Source of the DNA: Nocardioides soli
Lineage (GTDB): Bacteria; Actinomycetota; Actinomycetes; Propionibacteriales; Nocardioidaceae
Length of the DNA: 64,000 nt
Direction: 5' to 3'
NCBI RefSeq assembly: GCF_014191495.1
Contig: NZ_JACHWR010000001.1
Location: 2,046,001 to 2,110,000 of the forward strand
Positions 1 through 7,014 of this stretch are shown here, piece by piece (the stretch's first letter is position 1; every line of letters begins with the position of its first letter). The translations under genes were made by a program, and so were the position numbers. The notes beneath the pieces are model-generated. The model saw only the letters and a list, made by a program, of their open reading frames with translations. It ran no database searches and had not been told where the DNA came from.

Positions 1-47
1 GGGACAAGGACGCGATGGCCGAACTGCTCGGCGAGGCGCGTCGCTGA
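1..47 (+). CDS. Antitoxin, C-terminal end only (partial)
   Basis: The window opens inside a reading frame that ends DKDAMAELLGEARR and stops at 45-47, one base before the GTG of the PIN-domain toxin. A short gene placed directly before a VapC toxin is usually its antitoxin, so this is inferred to be the antitoxin tail. Only 14 residues are visible, so the antitoxin family cannot be named. Confidence 0.5.
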   Translation, partial: DKDAMAELLGEARR

Positions 48-48
48 G

Positions 49-480
49 GTGCTGTTCCTCGACGTCAACGTACTCGTGGGCGCACAGCGCAACGACGACT
101 CTCCGCACGCCCGCGACCTGCGCAACTGGCTCGAACGAGCCCTGGTGGGTCACGAGCCGATCGGCATCAGCGAGCTGGCCCTCAGCGCGATGGTCCGCAT
201 CGTCACTCATCCGCGCGTCTTCGAGCGTCCCTCTGCCCCCGCCGAGGCAGTCGCGTTCGCCGAGGCCCTGCTCGGTTCCTCGCGAGTGACAGCGGTCCGG
301 CCCGCGGCCCGGCACTGGGCGATCTTCACCGAGCTCGTCGCAGGGCACCGCCTGCGAGGCAATGAGATCCCGGATGCCTACTACGCCGCGATCGCGCTCG
401 AGCAGGGCGCGACGGTCGTGACCGCGGACCGCGGGTTCCAGCGGTACGGCGTACGCGTGCTCGACCCCACGACCGGGTGA
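49..480 (+). CDS. VapC-like PIN-domain toxin
   Basis: This is a 143-aa protein starting at GTG 49. It shows the acidic residues of a PIN-domain ribonuclease: D5 in FLDVNVL, E42 in ISELAL, D109 in IPDAYYA and D127 in TADRGF. Length and layout fit VapC of type II toxin-antitoxin modules, which are Mg2+-dependent RNases often directed at tRNA or rRNA. The upstream partner gene ends one base before the start, as in coupled antitoxin-toxin operons. A strong hairpin follows the stop codon. The family call is firm; the RNA target is unknown. Confidence 0.85.
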   Translation: MLFLDVNVLVGAQRNDDSPHARDLRNWLERALVGHEPIGISELALSAMVRIVTHPRVFERPSAPAEAVAFAEALLGSSRVTAVRPAARHWAIFTELVAGHRLRGNEIPDAYYAAIALEQGATVVTADRGFQRYGVRVLDPTTG

Positions 481-494
481 CGCAGGCGCCGAAA

Positions 495-524
495 CGCCGG
501 TCCCACCCGTGGGTGGGACCGGCG
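495..524. terminator. Bidirectional hairpin between convergent genes
   Basis: There is a perfect 14-bp stem (495-508 with 511-524, arm CGCCGGTCCCACCC) around a 2-nt gap. It lies between the PIN toxin on the plus strand and the DUF1416 gene on the minus strand. No long T-run follows, which is common in high-GC actinobacteria. Likely a shared terminator. Confidence 0.7.
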
Positions 525-545
525 TGCTCGAGCTCGTGCAGTCGA

Positions 546-842
546 TCAGATGCTGACGACGACCTCGGCGATGTCTCCGACGGATGCGATGACCTTCTTG
601 TCCACCGGCTCCGCCTTCGGCGCGAGCGTGCGCAGCGTCCACTCGCCGTTGCCGGCGAAGAACCGGAAGTGACCGGTGGCCGAGGTCGGCACCTCGGCGG
701 TGAACTCCCCGCTGCGGTCGAGCAGGCGGACGTAGGCGTTGCCGACGGGCTCGCCGTCGCGCACGACCTGTCCCTGGACGATCGCCTCCTTCTTGACGTC
801 GATGCCGTCGAGGGACAGGCCGCCCTCAGTTGCTCCGCACAT
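546..842 (-). CDS. DUF1416 protein (SseC-like), sulfurtransferase partner
   Basis: The 98-aa protein begins MCGATEGG and matches the DUF1416 family, which in mycobacteria (SseC) sits beside a thiosulfate sulfurtransferase. The same pairing is seen here: the sulfurtransferase gene lies upstream on the same strand. The fold appears to be a small beta-sandwich (VQGQVVRDGEPVGNAYVRL). The biochemical role is not established; it is inferred to assist sulfane-sulfur transfer. It is the last gene of the minus-strand sulfur operon, and the 171-bp gap before it carries palindromic repeats. Confidence 0.85.
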   Translation of the reverse strand: MCGATEGGLSLDGIDVKKEAIVQGQVVRDGEPVGNAYVRLLDRSGEFTAEVPTSATGHFRFFAGNGEWTLRTLAPKAEPVDKKVIASVGDIAEVVVSI

Positions 843-874
843 GTTCCTGCTTCCTTCTGTGATGTTGCGTAGGT

Positions 875-1001
875 GGTGGTTTCGAGACAGGCGCTAGCGC
901 GCCTTCCTCAACCACCGTTGACCGGCCGGCGCCTTCCTCAGTCACCGTTGACGGGGTTTCGAGGCTCAGGCGCTAGCGCGCCTTCGCACCTCAACCACCG
1001 T
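875..1001. repeat. Family A palindromic elements, intra-operon cluster
   Basis: A 42-bp imperfect palindrome lies at 875-916, with ends GGTGGTT/AACCACC and centre GGCGCTAGCGCGCC. A partial copy follows (about 926-945), then a second copy at about 955-1001. Related elements occur at 2927-3034, 7526-7564 and 24400-24563. This cluster sits inside the sulfur operon between the sulfurtransferase stop and the DUF1416 start, so it will be transcribed and can fold. Confidence 0.75.
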
Positions 1002-1013
1002 GATGGGACTCGC

Positions 1014-1862
1014 TCAGGCCTCGCCGGGCTCGTCGCCGACGGCCACCGGGACGCCGACCAGGGAGCCGTACTCGGTCCACGAGCCGTCGTAGTTCTTCAC
1101 GCTCTGGTGGCCGAGCAGCTCCTTGAGCACGAACCAGGTGTGCGAGGAGCGCTCGCCGATCCGGCACAGGGCGATGGTCTCCTTGCTGTCGTCGAGCCCC
1201 GCCTCGGCGTACAGCGCGCGCAGGTCGTCGTCGGACTTGAAGGTGCCGTCGTCGTTGGCCGCCTTGCTCCACGGCACGTTGATCGAGGTCGGCACGTGGC
1301 CGGCGCGCTGCGCCTGCTCCTGCGGCAGGTGCGCCGGCGCGAGCAGCCGTCCGGCGTACTCGTCGGGGCTGCGCACGTCGACGAGGTTCTTCACGCCGAT
1401 GGCCTCGACGGTCTCGTCGCGGAAGGCGCGGATCGAACGGTCCTGCTCCTGCGCGGTGTACGACGTGGCGGCGCGGCTCGGCAGCTCGTCGGTGAGCTCG
1501 CGCGAGTCGAGCTCCCACTTCTTGCGGCCGCCGTCGAGGAGCTTGACGTCCTGGTGGCCGTAGAGCTTGAAGTACCAGTAGGCGTAGGCCGCGAACCAGT
1601 TGTTGTTGCCGCCGTAGAGGACGACGGTGTCGTCGTTGGCGACGCCGCGCTCGGAGAGCAGCGCCTCGAACTGCTGCTTGTTGACGAAGTCGCGACGGAC
1701 CTGATCCTGCAGGTCGGTCGTCCAGTCGAGCTTGATGGCGCCCTTGATGTGGCCCTTGTCGTAGGCCGTCGTGTCCTCGTCGACCTCGATCAGCACCACC
1801 TTCGGGTCATTCAGGTGCTCCTCCACCCACTGGGCGGTGACAAGGGAGTTCTCGCGGGTCAT
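1014..1862 (-). CDS. Thiosulfate sulfurtransferase (two rhodanese domains)
   Basis: The 282-aa protein has two rhodanese domains. The second carries the active-site loop LCRIGERSSHTW, whose cysteine accepts the sulfane sulfur from thiosulfate and passes it to a thiol or cyanide. The first domain has no cysteine at the equivalent place, as is usual. It resembles mycobacterial CysA2/SseA-type enzymes. The operon order from 2521 downward is Cys-rich leader peptide, DUF4395 membrane protein, this gene, DUF1416 protein, suggesting expression is tied to sulfur or cysteine status. Confidence 0.92.
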   Translation of the reverse strand: MTRENSLVTAQWVEEHLNDPKVVLIEVDEDTTAYDKGHIKGAIKLDWTTDLQDQVRRDFVNKQQFEALLSERGVANDDTVVLYGGNNNWFAAYAYWYFKLYGHQDVKLLDGGRKKWELDSRELTDELPSRAATSYTAQEQDRSIRAFRDETVEAIGVKNLVDVRSPDEYAGRLLAPAHLPQEQAQRAGHVPTSINVPWSKAANDDGTFKSDDDLRALYAEAGLDDSKETIALCRIGERSSHTWFVLKELLGHQSVKNYDGSWTEYGSLVGVPVAVGDEPGEA

Positions 1863-1910
1863 GTGCTTCTACCTTTCTTGTGCGCCGAGGAAGGGGCGCG
1901 GGGTCTGGGA

Positions 1911-2375
1911 TCAGTGCGCGGTCGCGCGCTTGATGAGGAGGTACATCTCGCAGCCGAGGCAGAACCGGAAGACGGCATTGAGGAGGGCGGCCGCCAGGGC
2001 GAGTCCGACGGCGACGAGGCCGACGAGGTCGGCGCCGAGGAGCAGCGCGACGAGCCCGACGACGGCGAAGCCGAGTCCGACCGCCTGGGCGAACCGCGGC
2101 GGGGCCGGGTCCTCGAGCTCGGCCGGCGCGCCGAGTCGCGGCCGGACGAGGGTGCGGAAGAGCCAGGAGTACGGCGTGTGCTGCACGCCCCGGGACGCGC
2201 CGATCGCGAAGAGCGCGGCCTGGGCGGCGAGCAGGGCGGTCGCCACCGGGCCGGGCGCGAGCAGCAGCACGGCGAGCAGCACGACCGAGGTGAGGGCGGC
2301 GGCGAACTGCGGGCCACGCGGGTCGATCCCCGGTCGGGCATCGACCCCGTGGGTGGCAGCGGTGGTGGCGGACAT
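1911..2375 (-). CDS. DUF4395 membrane protein
   Basis: The 154-aa protein has about four hydrophobic segments (near residues 25-65 and 90-140) and ends with the family hallmark FRFCLGCEMYLL, a CxxC pair in the last membrane segment. DUF4395 proteins occur next to sulfurtransferases and thioredoxins in actinobacteria. A role in moving or holding reactive sulfur at the membrane is plausible, but this is inference from context. It is the first structural gene after the leader peptide. Confidence 0.85.
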   Translation of the reverse strand: MSATTAATHGVDARPGIDPRGPQFAAALTSVVLLAVLLLAPGPVATALLAAQAALFAIGASRGVQHTPYSWLFRTLVRPRLGAPAELEDPAPPRFAQAVGLGFAVVGLVALLLGADLVGLVAVGLALAAALLNAVFRFCLGCEMYLLIKRATAH

Positions 2376-2443
2376 GTCTCTCCTGCGGACGAGTGCGTGG
2401 ACTGGTGGCCACGCAGGTCAGCAGGGAGCTGAGGCGCAGCCGA

Positions 2444-2521
2444 TCAGTGCATTCGACACAGGGACGAGCGCACGCGGCAGTGGTCGACTGCGCGGCGCTT
2501 CGTCAGCAGGGTCGAGGACAT
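2444..2521 (-). CDS. Cys-rich leader peptide (25 aa), sulfur-responsive
   Basis: A 25-codon frame from ATG 2521 reads MSSTLLTKRRAVDHCRVRSS then LCRMH and stops at 2444. It matches the actinobacterial leader-peptide pattern (basic RR, AVD, CR, then a second CR near the end) found before sulfur and cysteine genes. Most members read DLCR; this one reads DHCR. Its start is 7 nt after a -10 box, so it is probably translated from a leaderless mRNA. It precedes the DUF4395-sulfurtransferase-DUF1416 operon. Translation stalling at the Cys codons is the likely regulatory mechanism (inference). Confidence 0.8.
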   Translation of the reverse strand: MSSTLLTKRRAVDHCRVRSSLCRMH

Positions 2522-2528
2522 GGCACAC

Positions 2529-2559
2529 AGACTAGGGAGCGAGTTGCGGCCGGCCACAA
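2529..2559 (-). promoter_or_regulatory. Leaderless promoter of the sulfur operon
   Basis: On the minus strand, -35 TTGTGG (2559-2554), a 19-nt spacer and -10 TAGTCT (2534-2529) are followed after 7 nt by the leader-peptide ATG. This geometry predicts transcription starting at or next to the start codon. Confidence 0.6.
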
Positions 2560-2601
2560 TCGGCGTATCAATATTCGAGACGACTGTCCACAATGTGGGC
2601 A

Positions 2602-3138
2602 TCAGGTCCTCCCGAGGGCGGCGACGACCTGCTCCTTGCGCGGTGCACCCGACGCTCGTGTCACCTCGCGGCCGGCGGCGTCGAGCACCAGCGTCGTCGG
2701 GGTGCGCAGCACACCCAGCCGACGGACCAGCTCGAGGTGGTGCTCGGCGTCGACCTCGAGATGCACGACGCCGGGAACCGCCTCCGCGACGTCGGCGAGC
2801 GTGCGACGCGTGGCCCGGCACGGCGCGCAGAACGCCGAGGAGAACTGGAGCAGCGTGGCCTTCTCGCCCAGCTCGGCCTCCGGGAGCGCGCGGCGTACGT
2901 CGTCCCAGGCGCTGGCGGGCGGGTGCGGTGGTTTCGAGACAGGCGCTAGCGCGCCTTCCTCAACCACCGTGGGCCCGGCGAGCGCGCCTTCCTCAACCAC
3001 CGTGGGCCCGGCGAGCCCGCCTTCCTCAACCACCGTGGGGGTGGTGTGGCGGAACCGGCCGTCGGTGCGGGCGCGGTAGAGCCCGAAGCCCACGGCCAGC
3101 GCGACCGCGGCGAGGGCGACCCACGCTCCACTGCTCAC
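2602..3138 (-). CDS. Membrane-anchored thioredoxin-like protein with an in-frame palindromic insert
   Basis: The 178-aa protein starts at GTG 3138. An N-terminal membrane segment (about residues 4-21) is followed by a linker and a thioredoxin fold with the redox motif CAPC in SSAFCAPCRATRR. The linker contains three near copies of an 11-residue unit (TVVEEGALAGP type) and then APVSKPP. All of this is encoded by a family A palindrome plus two 33-bp tail repeats (2927-3034), that is 108 bp inserted in frame. The domain should face outside the membrane or be tethered there and reduce or oxidise disulfides. It lies 80 bp before the sulfur-operon leader. Confidence 0.85.
   Translation of the reverse strand: MSSGAWVALAAVALAVGFGLYRARTDGRFRHTTPTVVEEGGLAGPTVVEEGALAGPTVVEEGALAPVSKPPHPPASAWDDVRRALPEAELGEKATLLQFSSAFCAPCRATRRTLADVAEAVPGVVHLEVDAEHHLELVRRLGVLRTPTTLVLDAAGREVTRASGAPRKEQVVAALGRT
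2927..3034. repeat. Family A palindrome plus two 33-bp tail repeats, inside a CDS
   Basis: A full 42-bp element at 2927-2968 is followed by two 33-bp copies of its right half (2969-3001 and 3002-3034), each ending CCTTCCTCAACCACC. The total of 108 bp is a multiple of three and is translated in the thioredoxin-like gene. Confidence 0.85.
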
Positions 3139-3197
3139 ATCTGGGACAACCCACCCGGGGGCGAGCGCATTCCGGCGCTGTGGAAGCGTTCGCGCAC

Positions 3198-3626
3198 ATG
3201 GGGCTGCCGGGTCGGGTGCGACGCGCGCTGCTCATCGCGCTCGGGGCGTACGTCGTGCTCCTCGCGATCGCCCTGCTGGCCCCCACGTCGGGCACCCAGT
3301 CGGAGATGGCGTCGTGGCTGTGCGACCTCGGCCGGGCGGTCGGCTTCGACGCGGGTACGGCGACGCAGCCGCGGGCGGAGTTCCTCTGCAACGCGCTGAT
3401 CCTCGCGCCCGTCAGCGCACTCGGGTCGCTGGCCTGGCCGCGCACCGACTGGCGGGACTGGACCGCCTGGACGTTCCTGGCCGCCGGGCTGGTCGAGCTC
3501 GTCCAGGGGGCGGTGCTCTCCGGCCGCACCGCGTCGTACGCCGACGTCGTGGCCAACACCCTCGGCGGACTCGCCGGAGCGTTGGTCGTGGCCCTCGTCC
3601 GGCGCGTCCGGGCGACCGCGGGCTGA
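3198..3626 (+). CDS. VanZ-like membrane protein
   Basis: Starting at ATG 3198, this 142-aa protein has four predicted membrane segments and the VanZ-family arrangement: CNALILAPVSALGSL, then FLAAGLVELVQG, then the Asp/Asn motif YADVVANTLGGLAGALV. VanZ proteins confer low-level teicoplanin resistance in enterococci; most actinobacterial homologues have no assigned role. It lies between the divergent thioredoxin-like gene and the convergent MoaD-like gene. The earlier in-frame starts run through the neighbouring gene and were not used. Confidence 0.8.
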   Translation: MGLPGRVRRALLIALGAYVVLLAIALLAPTSGTQSEMASWLCDLGRAVGFDAGTATQPRAEFLCNALILAPVSALGSLAWPRTDWRDWTAWTFLAAGLVELVQGAVLSGRTASYADVVANTLGGLAGALVVALVRRVRATAG

Positions 3627-3630
3627 GAGA

Positions 3631-3909
3631 TCAGCCGCCGGCGAACGGCGGCAGGAACTCCACCGTCTGGCCGGGGAGCACCTCGACCCGGCCCGGGTCC
3701 TCGGAGCCCACCGGCCGGTCGCCGACCAGCGTCGAGCAGACCTTGAGCACGTCGGGCAGCCGGGTGCCCGGGTGCAGGGCGACCGCCCGGCGTACCACCT
3801 CATCGAGGGTGACGGGCCCGTCGACCGCGATGTCGTCGCCGCTCACGCCGGCGGCCGCGCGGGCCGAGGCCCAGTAGTGCACCCGGATGCTGGCGGTCTC
3901 GACGTTCAT
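3631..3909 (-). CDS. MoaD/ThiS-family sulfur-carrier protein
   Basis: The 92-aa protein starts at ATG 3909 and ends in the diagnostic Gly-Gly (PPFAGG) on which a thiocarboxylate is formed. The fold is ubiquitin-like ([15 protein letters not shown] at the N terminus, [15 protein letters not shown] before the tail). MoaD is the small subunit of molybdopterin synthase; ThiS acts in thiamine synthesis. The sequence looks MoaD-like, but no molybdenum cofactor or thiamine gene is next to it. It is divergent from glnR. Confidence 0.85.
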   Translation of the reverse strand: MNVETASIRVHYWASARAAAGVSGDDIAVDGPVTLDEVVRRAVALHPGTRLPDVLKVCSTLVGDRPVGSEDPGRVEVLPGQTVEFLPPFAGG

Positions 3910-3994
3910 GTCACGGTATTCTTCCCGACCAGAGTCACCGGCCGAAGCCCAGCGTCGCGTTTCGGCCCCCGCCCGCCATGGGAGGAGGCCACCA

Positions 3995-4732
3995 GTGAGC
4001 ACGCTCCTGCTTCTCACCAGCGCGCTCCAGCCGTCGGCCGAGGTGCTTCCGGCTCTTGCCCTGCTGGGCCACCAGGTCCGGATCGTGCCCGCGACCGGCA
4101 GCGCCCTGCTCGACGCCCCCGACGCCGACCTGCTGCTGGTCGACGGGCGCCAGGACCTCGCCCACGCGCGCGACCTGTGCCGGCTGATCCGCACCACCGG
4201 CACCGACGTGCCGGTGCTCCTCGTCTGCACCGAGGGCGGCCTCGCCGTCGTGCTCCACGACTGGGGCATGGACGACGTGGTGCTGCACACGTGCGGGCCG
4301 GCCGAGCTCGAGGCGCGCATCAAGCTCGCCGTCGGGCGCCTCACGGCGCGCCGCGAGGCCGACGACCCCGAGGCGCATGTGATCCGCTCCGGCGAGGTCG
4401 TGGTCGACGACGCGTCGTACACCGCCAAGGTCGGCGGCCGCTCGCTGGACCTGACCTTCAAGGAGTTCGAGCTGTTGAAGTTCCTGGCCCAGCACCCCGG
4501 CCGGGTCTTCAGCCGCCAGCAGCTGCTCCAGGAGGTGTGGGGCTACGACTACTTCGGCGGCACCCGCACCGTCGACGTGCACGTGCGGCGACTGCGCGCC
4601 AAACTCGGGCCGGAGAACGAGACCCTGATCGGCACCGTGCGCAACGTCGGCTACCGCTTCGTGCTGCCCGCGAAGGAGCAGGAGGCCGCGGCCGACGCCC
4701 GCACCGGCAGCCAGGCCGAGCAGACCGTGTGA
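3995..4732 (+). CDS. glnR: GlnR, nitrogen-metabolism response regulator
   Basis: The 245-aa protein starts at GTG 3995 after a GGAGGAGG ribosome site. It has a receiver domain (residues 1-115) and an OmpR-type winged helix (about 140-235). The N terminus [20 protein letters not shown] and the DNA-binding end [20 protein letters not shown] are typical of GlnR. D50 is kept but the conserved receiver lysine is replaced (HTCGP), as in GlnR, an atypical regulator not controlled by a partner kinase. It activates nitrogen assimilation genes (glnA, amtB, nirB) when nitrogen is limiting. Confidence 0.93.
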   Translation: MSTLLLLTSALQPSAEVLPALALLGHQVRIVPATGSALLDAPDADLLLVDGRQDLAHARDLCRLIRTTGTDVPVLLVCTEGGLAVVLHDWGMDDVVLHTCGPAELEARIKLAVGRLTARREADDPEAHVIRSGEVVVDDASYTAKVGGRSLDLTFKEFELLKFLAQHPGRVFSRQQLLQEVWGYDYFGGTRTVDVHVRRLRAKLGPENETLIGTVRNVGYRFVLPAKEQEAAADARTGSQAEQTV

Positions 4733-4735
4733 GGT

Positions 4736-4879
4736 CTACGGGCGGACCAGGCGACGGGTGAGACGTCGGCCCCGGCGGTTCTGCACGAACATGGCGATGG
4801 CGTCCTCCAGGCCGACCTCGGCCATCGTCCGAGGGCCACGCCATCGTCGCCACGCGCTGCGCAGGTTCACGGCTCCCAT
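4736..4879 (-). CDS. Possible 47-aa Arg-rich small protein
   Basis: An open frame from ATG 4879 encodes a basic peptide beginning MGAVNLRSAWRRWRG and ending RRGRRLTRRLVRP, with 13 arginines in 47 residues. It contains a central helix-like stretch AEVGLEDAIAMFVQ. Codon third positions are GC-rich like real genes. It ends 4 bp from the glnR stop in convergent orientation and fills an otherwise empty gap. No convincing ribosome site is seen and no family is recognised, so it may be spurious. Confidence 0.35.
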   Translation of the reverse strand: MGAVNLRSAWRRWRGPRTMAEVGLEDAIAMFVQNRRGRRLTRRLVRP

Positions 4880-5048
4880 GCAATGCCCGGGCCGGCCCGC
4901 GCCGCATCACCGATGTGGGGTAGGCCGTCGCCGCCGCCCGACCGTGGAGTCCTGCGCGTACCGGCTGCGCACGGCGCTCCACGACGACGCTCTCCACAGG
5001 CGCCCGGTCCGCGGCCTGCGCGGTCGCGCACCCGGGCAGGCTCCGCAC

Positions 5049-6017
5049 ATGGATCAGCACCCCGCACTCGGACTCGACGAGTCCGCCCTGGCGGCGCTGC
5101 TCGCGCAGCAGGACGGGGTCGTCTCGCGCCGACAGCTCCGGTCGCTCGGAGCGCAGCGACACGACATCGACCGCCTGCTGCGCCGCCACCGGCTCGCCCA
5201 GTCCCACCCGCGGGTGTACGTCGACCACACCGGCCCGCTCACCCCGCGCCAGCGGGCCTGGGCGGCCGTCCTGTACGCCGCGCCGGCGGCCCTCTCCGGG
5301 CGTTCCGCGCTCGCCGATCCGGAGCCGAACGCACCCGTCCACGTCTCGATCGATGCCAGTCGCCGGCTGACGGCGCCCGACGGCGTACGCATCCAGCGCC
5401 GTCGGGACTTCGCCGCACAGGTGCTCTGGAACGCCTCACCGCCGCGGCTCCGGTACGACGCGGCCGTGCTCGACCTGGTCGAGGAGGCGTCCGACGAGAT
5501 GGCCGTCGTGCGGCTGCTCTCGGACGCCATCGGCAGCCGACGCACCACGGTCGCGCGACTGCGTAGCACGCTCGCCGGTCGGTCACGGATGCCACGCCGG
5601 CGCTGGCTGTCCCGACTGCTCGACGACCTCGCGACCGGCGCCTGCTCGGTGCTCGAGCACGCCTACCTCACGCGGGTGGAGCGGGCGCACGGCCTGCCTC
5701 TCCCGGATCGCCAGGCCGTGCGCACCGGCGTGGCCGGACGGGAGTACCGCGACGCGTCGTACGCGGTCGGCGTGACGGTCGAGCTCGACGGCCGACTCGG
5801 ACACGCGTCGTTCGACGGCGGCGGCCGCGACGCCGACCGCGACCTCGACGACCACGCCGACGGCCGGGAGGCCGTCCGGCTGCGATGGCACCAGGTGGTC
5901 GACACTCCCTGCCGGACCGCGCTGCAGCTGGCCCGCATCCTGCAGCGCCGCGGCTGGGCCGGCATGCCGATCGCCTGCGGGCCGGACTGCGCCGTCGCCG
6001 AGCTCGCCACGGAGTGA
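5049..6017 (+). CDS. AbiEi-like antitoxin-domain protein (hypothetical)
   Basis: Starting at ATG 5049, this 322-aa protein has an N-terminal winged-helix stretch (QDGVVSRRQLRSLGAQRHDIDRLLRRHRL) of the type found in AbiEi-family antitoxins. A central region resembles the common actinobacterial protein with a DUF559/Vsr-like C terminus (VTVELDGRLGHASFDGGGRD, then RLRWHQVVDTPCR). Such proteins are abundant in Nocardioides and usually lack a neighbouring toxin, as here. Function is unknown; DNA binding is likely. Confidence 0.7.
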   Translation: MDQHPALGLDESALAALLAQQDGVVSRRQLRSLGAQRHDIDRLLRRHRLAQSHPRVYVDHTGPLTPRQRAWAAVLYAAPAALSGRSALADPEPNAPVHVSIDASRRLTAPDGVRIQRRRDFAAQVLWNASPPRLRYDAAVLDLVEEASDEMAVVRLLSDAIGSRRTTVARLRSTLAGRSRMPRRRWLSRLLDDLATGACSVLEHAYLTRVERAHGLPLPDRQAVRTGVAGREYRDASYAVGVTVELDGRLGHASFDGGGRDADRDLDDHADGREAVRLRWHQVVDTPCRTALQLARILQRRGWAGMPIACGPDCAVAELATE

Positions 6018-6081
6018 TCGTGGAGTCGCACGCACACCTCACGTGCCCAGCGCTCCACGATCAGGCTCGACACCCCCGGCC

Positions 6082-6093
6082 TAGGCTGGGCCC
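6082..6093 (+). promoter_or_regulatory. Leaderless promoter of mshD
   Basis: The -10 box TAGGCT at 6082-6087 ends 6 nt before the GTG at 6094, and no Shine-Dalgarno sequence is present. This predicts a leaderless transcript, a very common arrangement in actinobacteria. Confidence 0.6.
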
Positions 6094-6915
6094 GTGCCCG
6101 ACCTCGACCTGCTCGCCAGCATCACCGCCGAGGCCGAGACGGCCGACGGCGCCGCGCCCCTCGACGAAGCCACCTGGCGGGCGCTGCGGCACCGGCCGGA
6201 GTCGGTACGCAGCTGGCTCGACGACGACGGCTGCGCGCTGCTGATCGGTGCCGAGGTCGACCTCGTCGTCCGCCCGGGGGCGCGCGGTCGCGGCCTCGGC
6301 GGGCGGCTGCTCGGCGAGGCGCTGGCGGCGTACGGCGCGGGCGAGCTCGGCGCGTGGTCGCACGGCGACCACCCGGCGGCGGCCCGGCTGGCGGACCGGC
6401 ACGGCTTCGCGCGGGTCCGGTCGCTGTGGGTGATGCGCCGGTCGACGGCGGTCCCGCTGCCCGAGCTGGTGGTGCCCGAGGGCCTGACGATCCGTGGCTA
6501 CACCCCGGCCGACGCCGACGAGCTGATCCGGGTCAACGCGGCGGCGTTCGCCCACCACCCCGAGCAGGGGGCGATGGACGCCGCCGACCTGGCCGAGCGG
6601 ATGGCGGAGCCGTGGTTCGACCCCGCGGGCCTGCTGCTGGGCTTCGACGGCGACCGGCTGGCCGCCTTCCACTGGACCAAGCAGCACGATGCCGGCCTCG
6701 GCGAGGTGTACGTCGTGGGCGTCGACCCGGCCACCCAGGGCTGCGGTCTCGGGAAGGTGCTCACCCTCGCCGGCCTGCACCACCTGGCGGACCGGGGCGT
6801 CGGCGAGATCCTGCTGTACGTCGAGTCCGACAACGCCCCGGCCGTGGCGGTCTACGCGGGGCTCGGGTTCACCCACGCGGCCGCCGACACGCACGTGATG
6901 TACCGCCGCGCGTGA
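6094..6915 (+). CDS. mshD: Mycothiol synthase MshD
   Basis: The 273-aa protein has two GNAT domains. The C-terminal active one carries the acetyl-CoA loop VDPATQGCGLGKVL and ends with YAGLGFTHAAADTHVMYRR, typical of MshD. It acetylates the cysteine amino group of Cys-GlcN-Ins to give mycothiol, the main low-molecular-weight thiol of actinobacteria. Length and the double-GNAT layout fit the family. It begins at GTG 6094 in a leaderless context and is followed by a strong hairpin shared with convergent ygfZ. Confidence 0.92.
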   Translation: MPDLDLLASITAEAETADGAAPLDEATWRALRHRPESVRSWLDDDGCALLIGAEVDLVVRPGARGRGLGGRLLGEALAAYGAGELGAWSHGDHPAAARLADRHGFARVRSLWVMRRSTAVPLPELVVPEGLTIRGYTPADADELIRVNAAAFAHHPEQGAMDAADLAERMAEPWFDPAGLLLGFDGDRLAAFHWTKQHDAGLGEVYVVGVDPATQGCGLGKVLTLAGLHHLADRGVGEILLYVESDNAPAVAVYAGLGFTHAAADTHVMYRRA

Positions 6916-6950
6916 GGCTGGGGGCGGGTCGGGCGCGCCGCTTCCCCAGC

Positions 6951-7010
6951 CGAGCTCACCCGGGGAGGCGCGGGTCCGGCCTCATCCCTTGATGAGGCCG
7001 ACGACCCGCG
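6951..7010. terminator. Long hairpin between mshD and ygfZ; copy 1 of a two-copy structured element
   Basis: Stem CGCGGGTC (6969-6976) pairs with 7003-7010, and CGGCCTCATC (6977-6986) pairs with GATGAGGCCG (6991-7000) around the loop CCTT, with only a 2-nt bulge. It can end transcription from both sides. The 50 nt from 6951 align without gaps to 25867-25916 at about 80% identity. Confidence 0.7.
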
Positions 7011-7014
7011 ATAC

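Noticed and set aside
546..872. Plus-strand frame over the DUF1416 gene
   Set aside because: It is antisense to a recognised conserved family and continues through palindromic repeats.
2927..3034. Possible CRISPR-like array (33-bp repeats)
   Set aside because: The units are directly adjacent with no unique spacers, are only two to three in number and lie in a coding gene.
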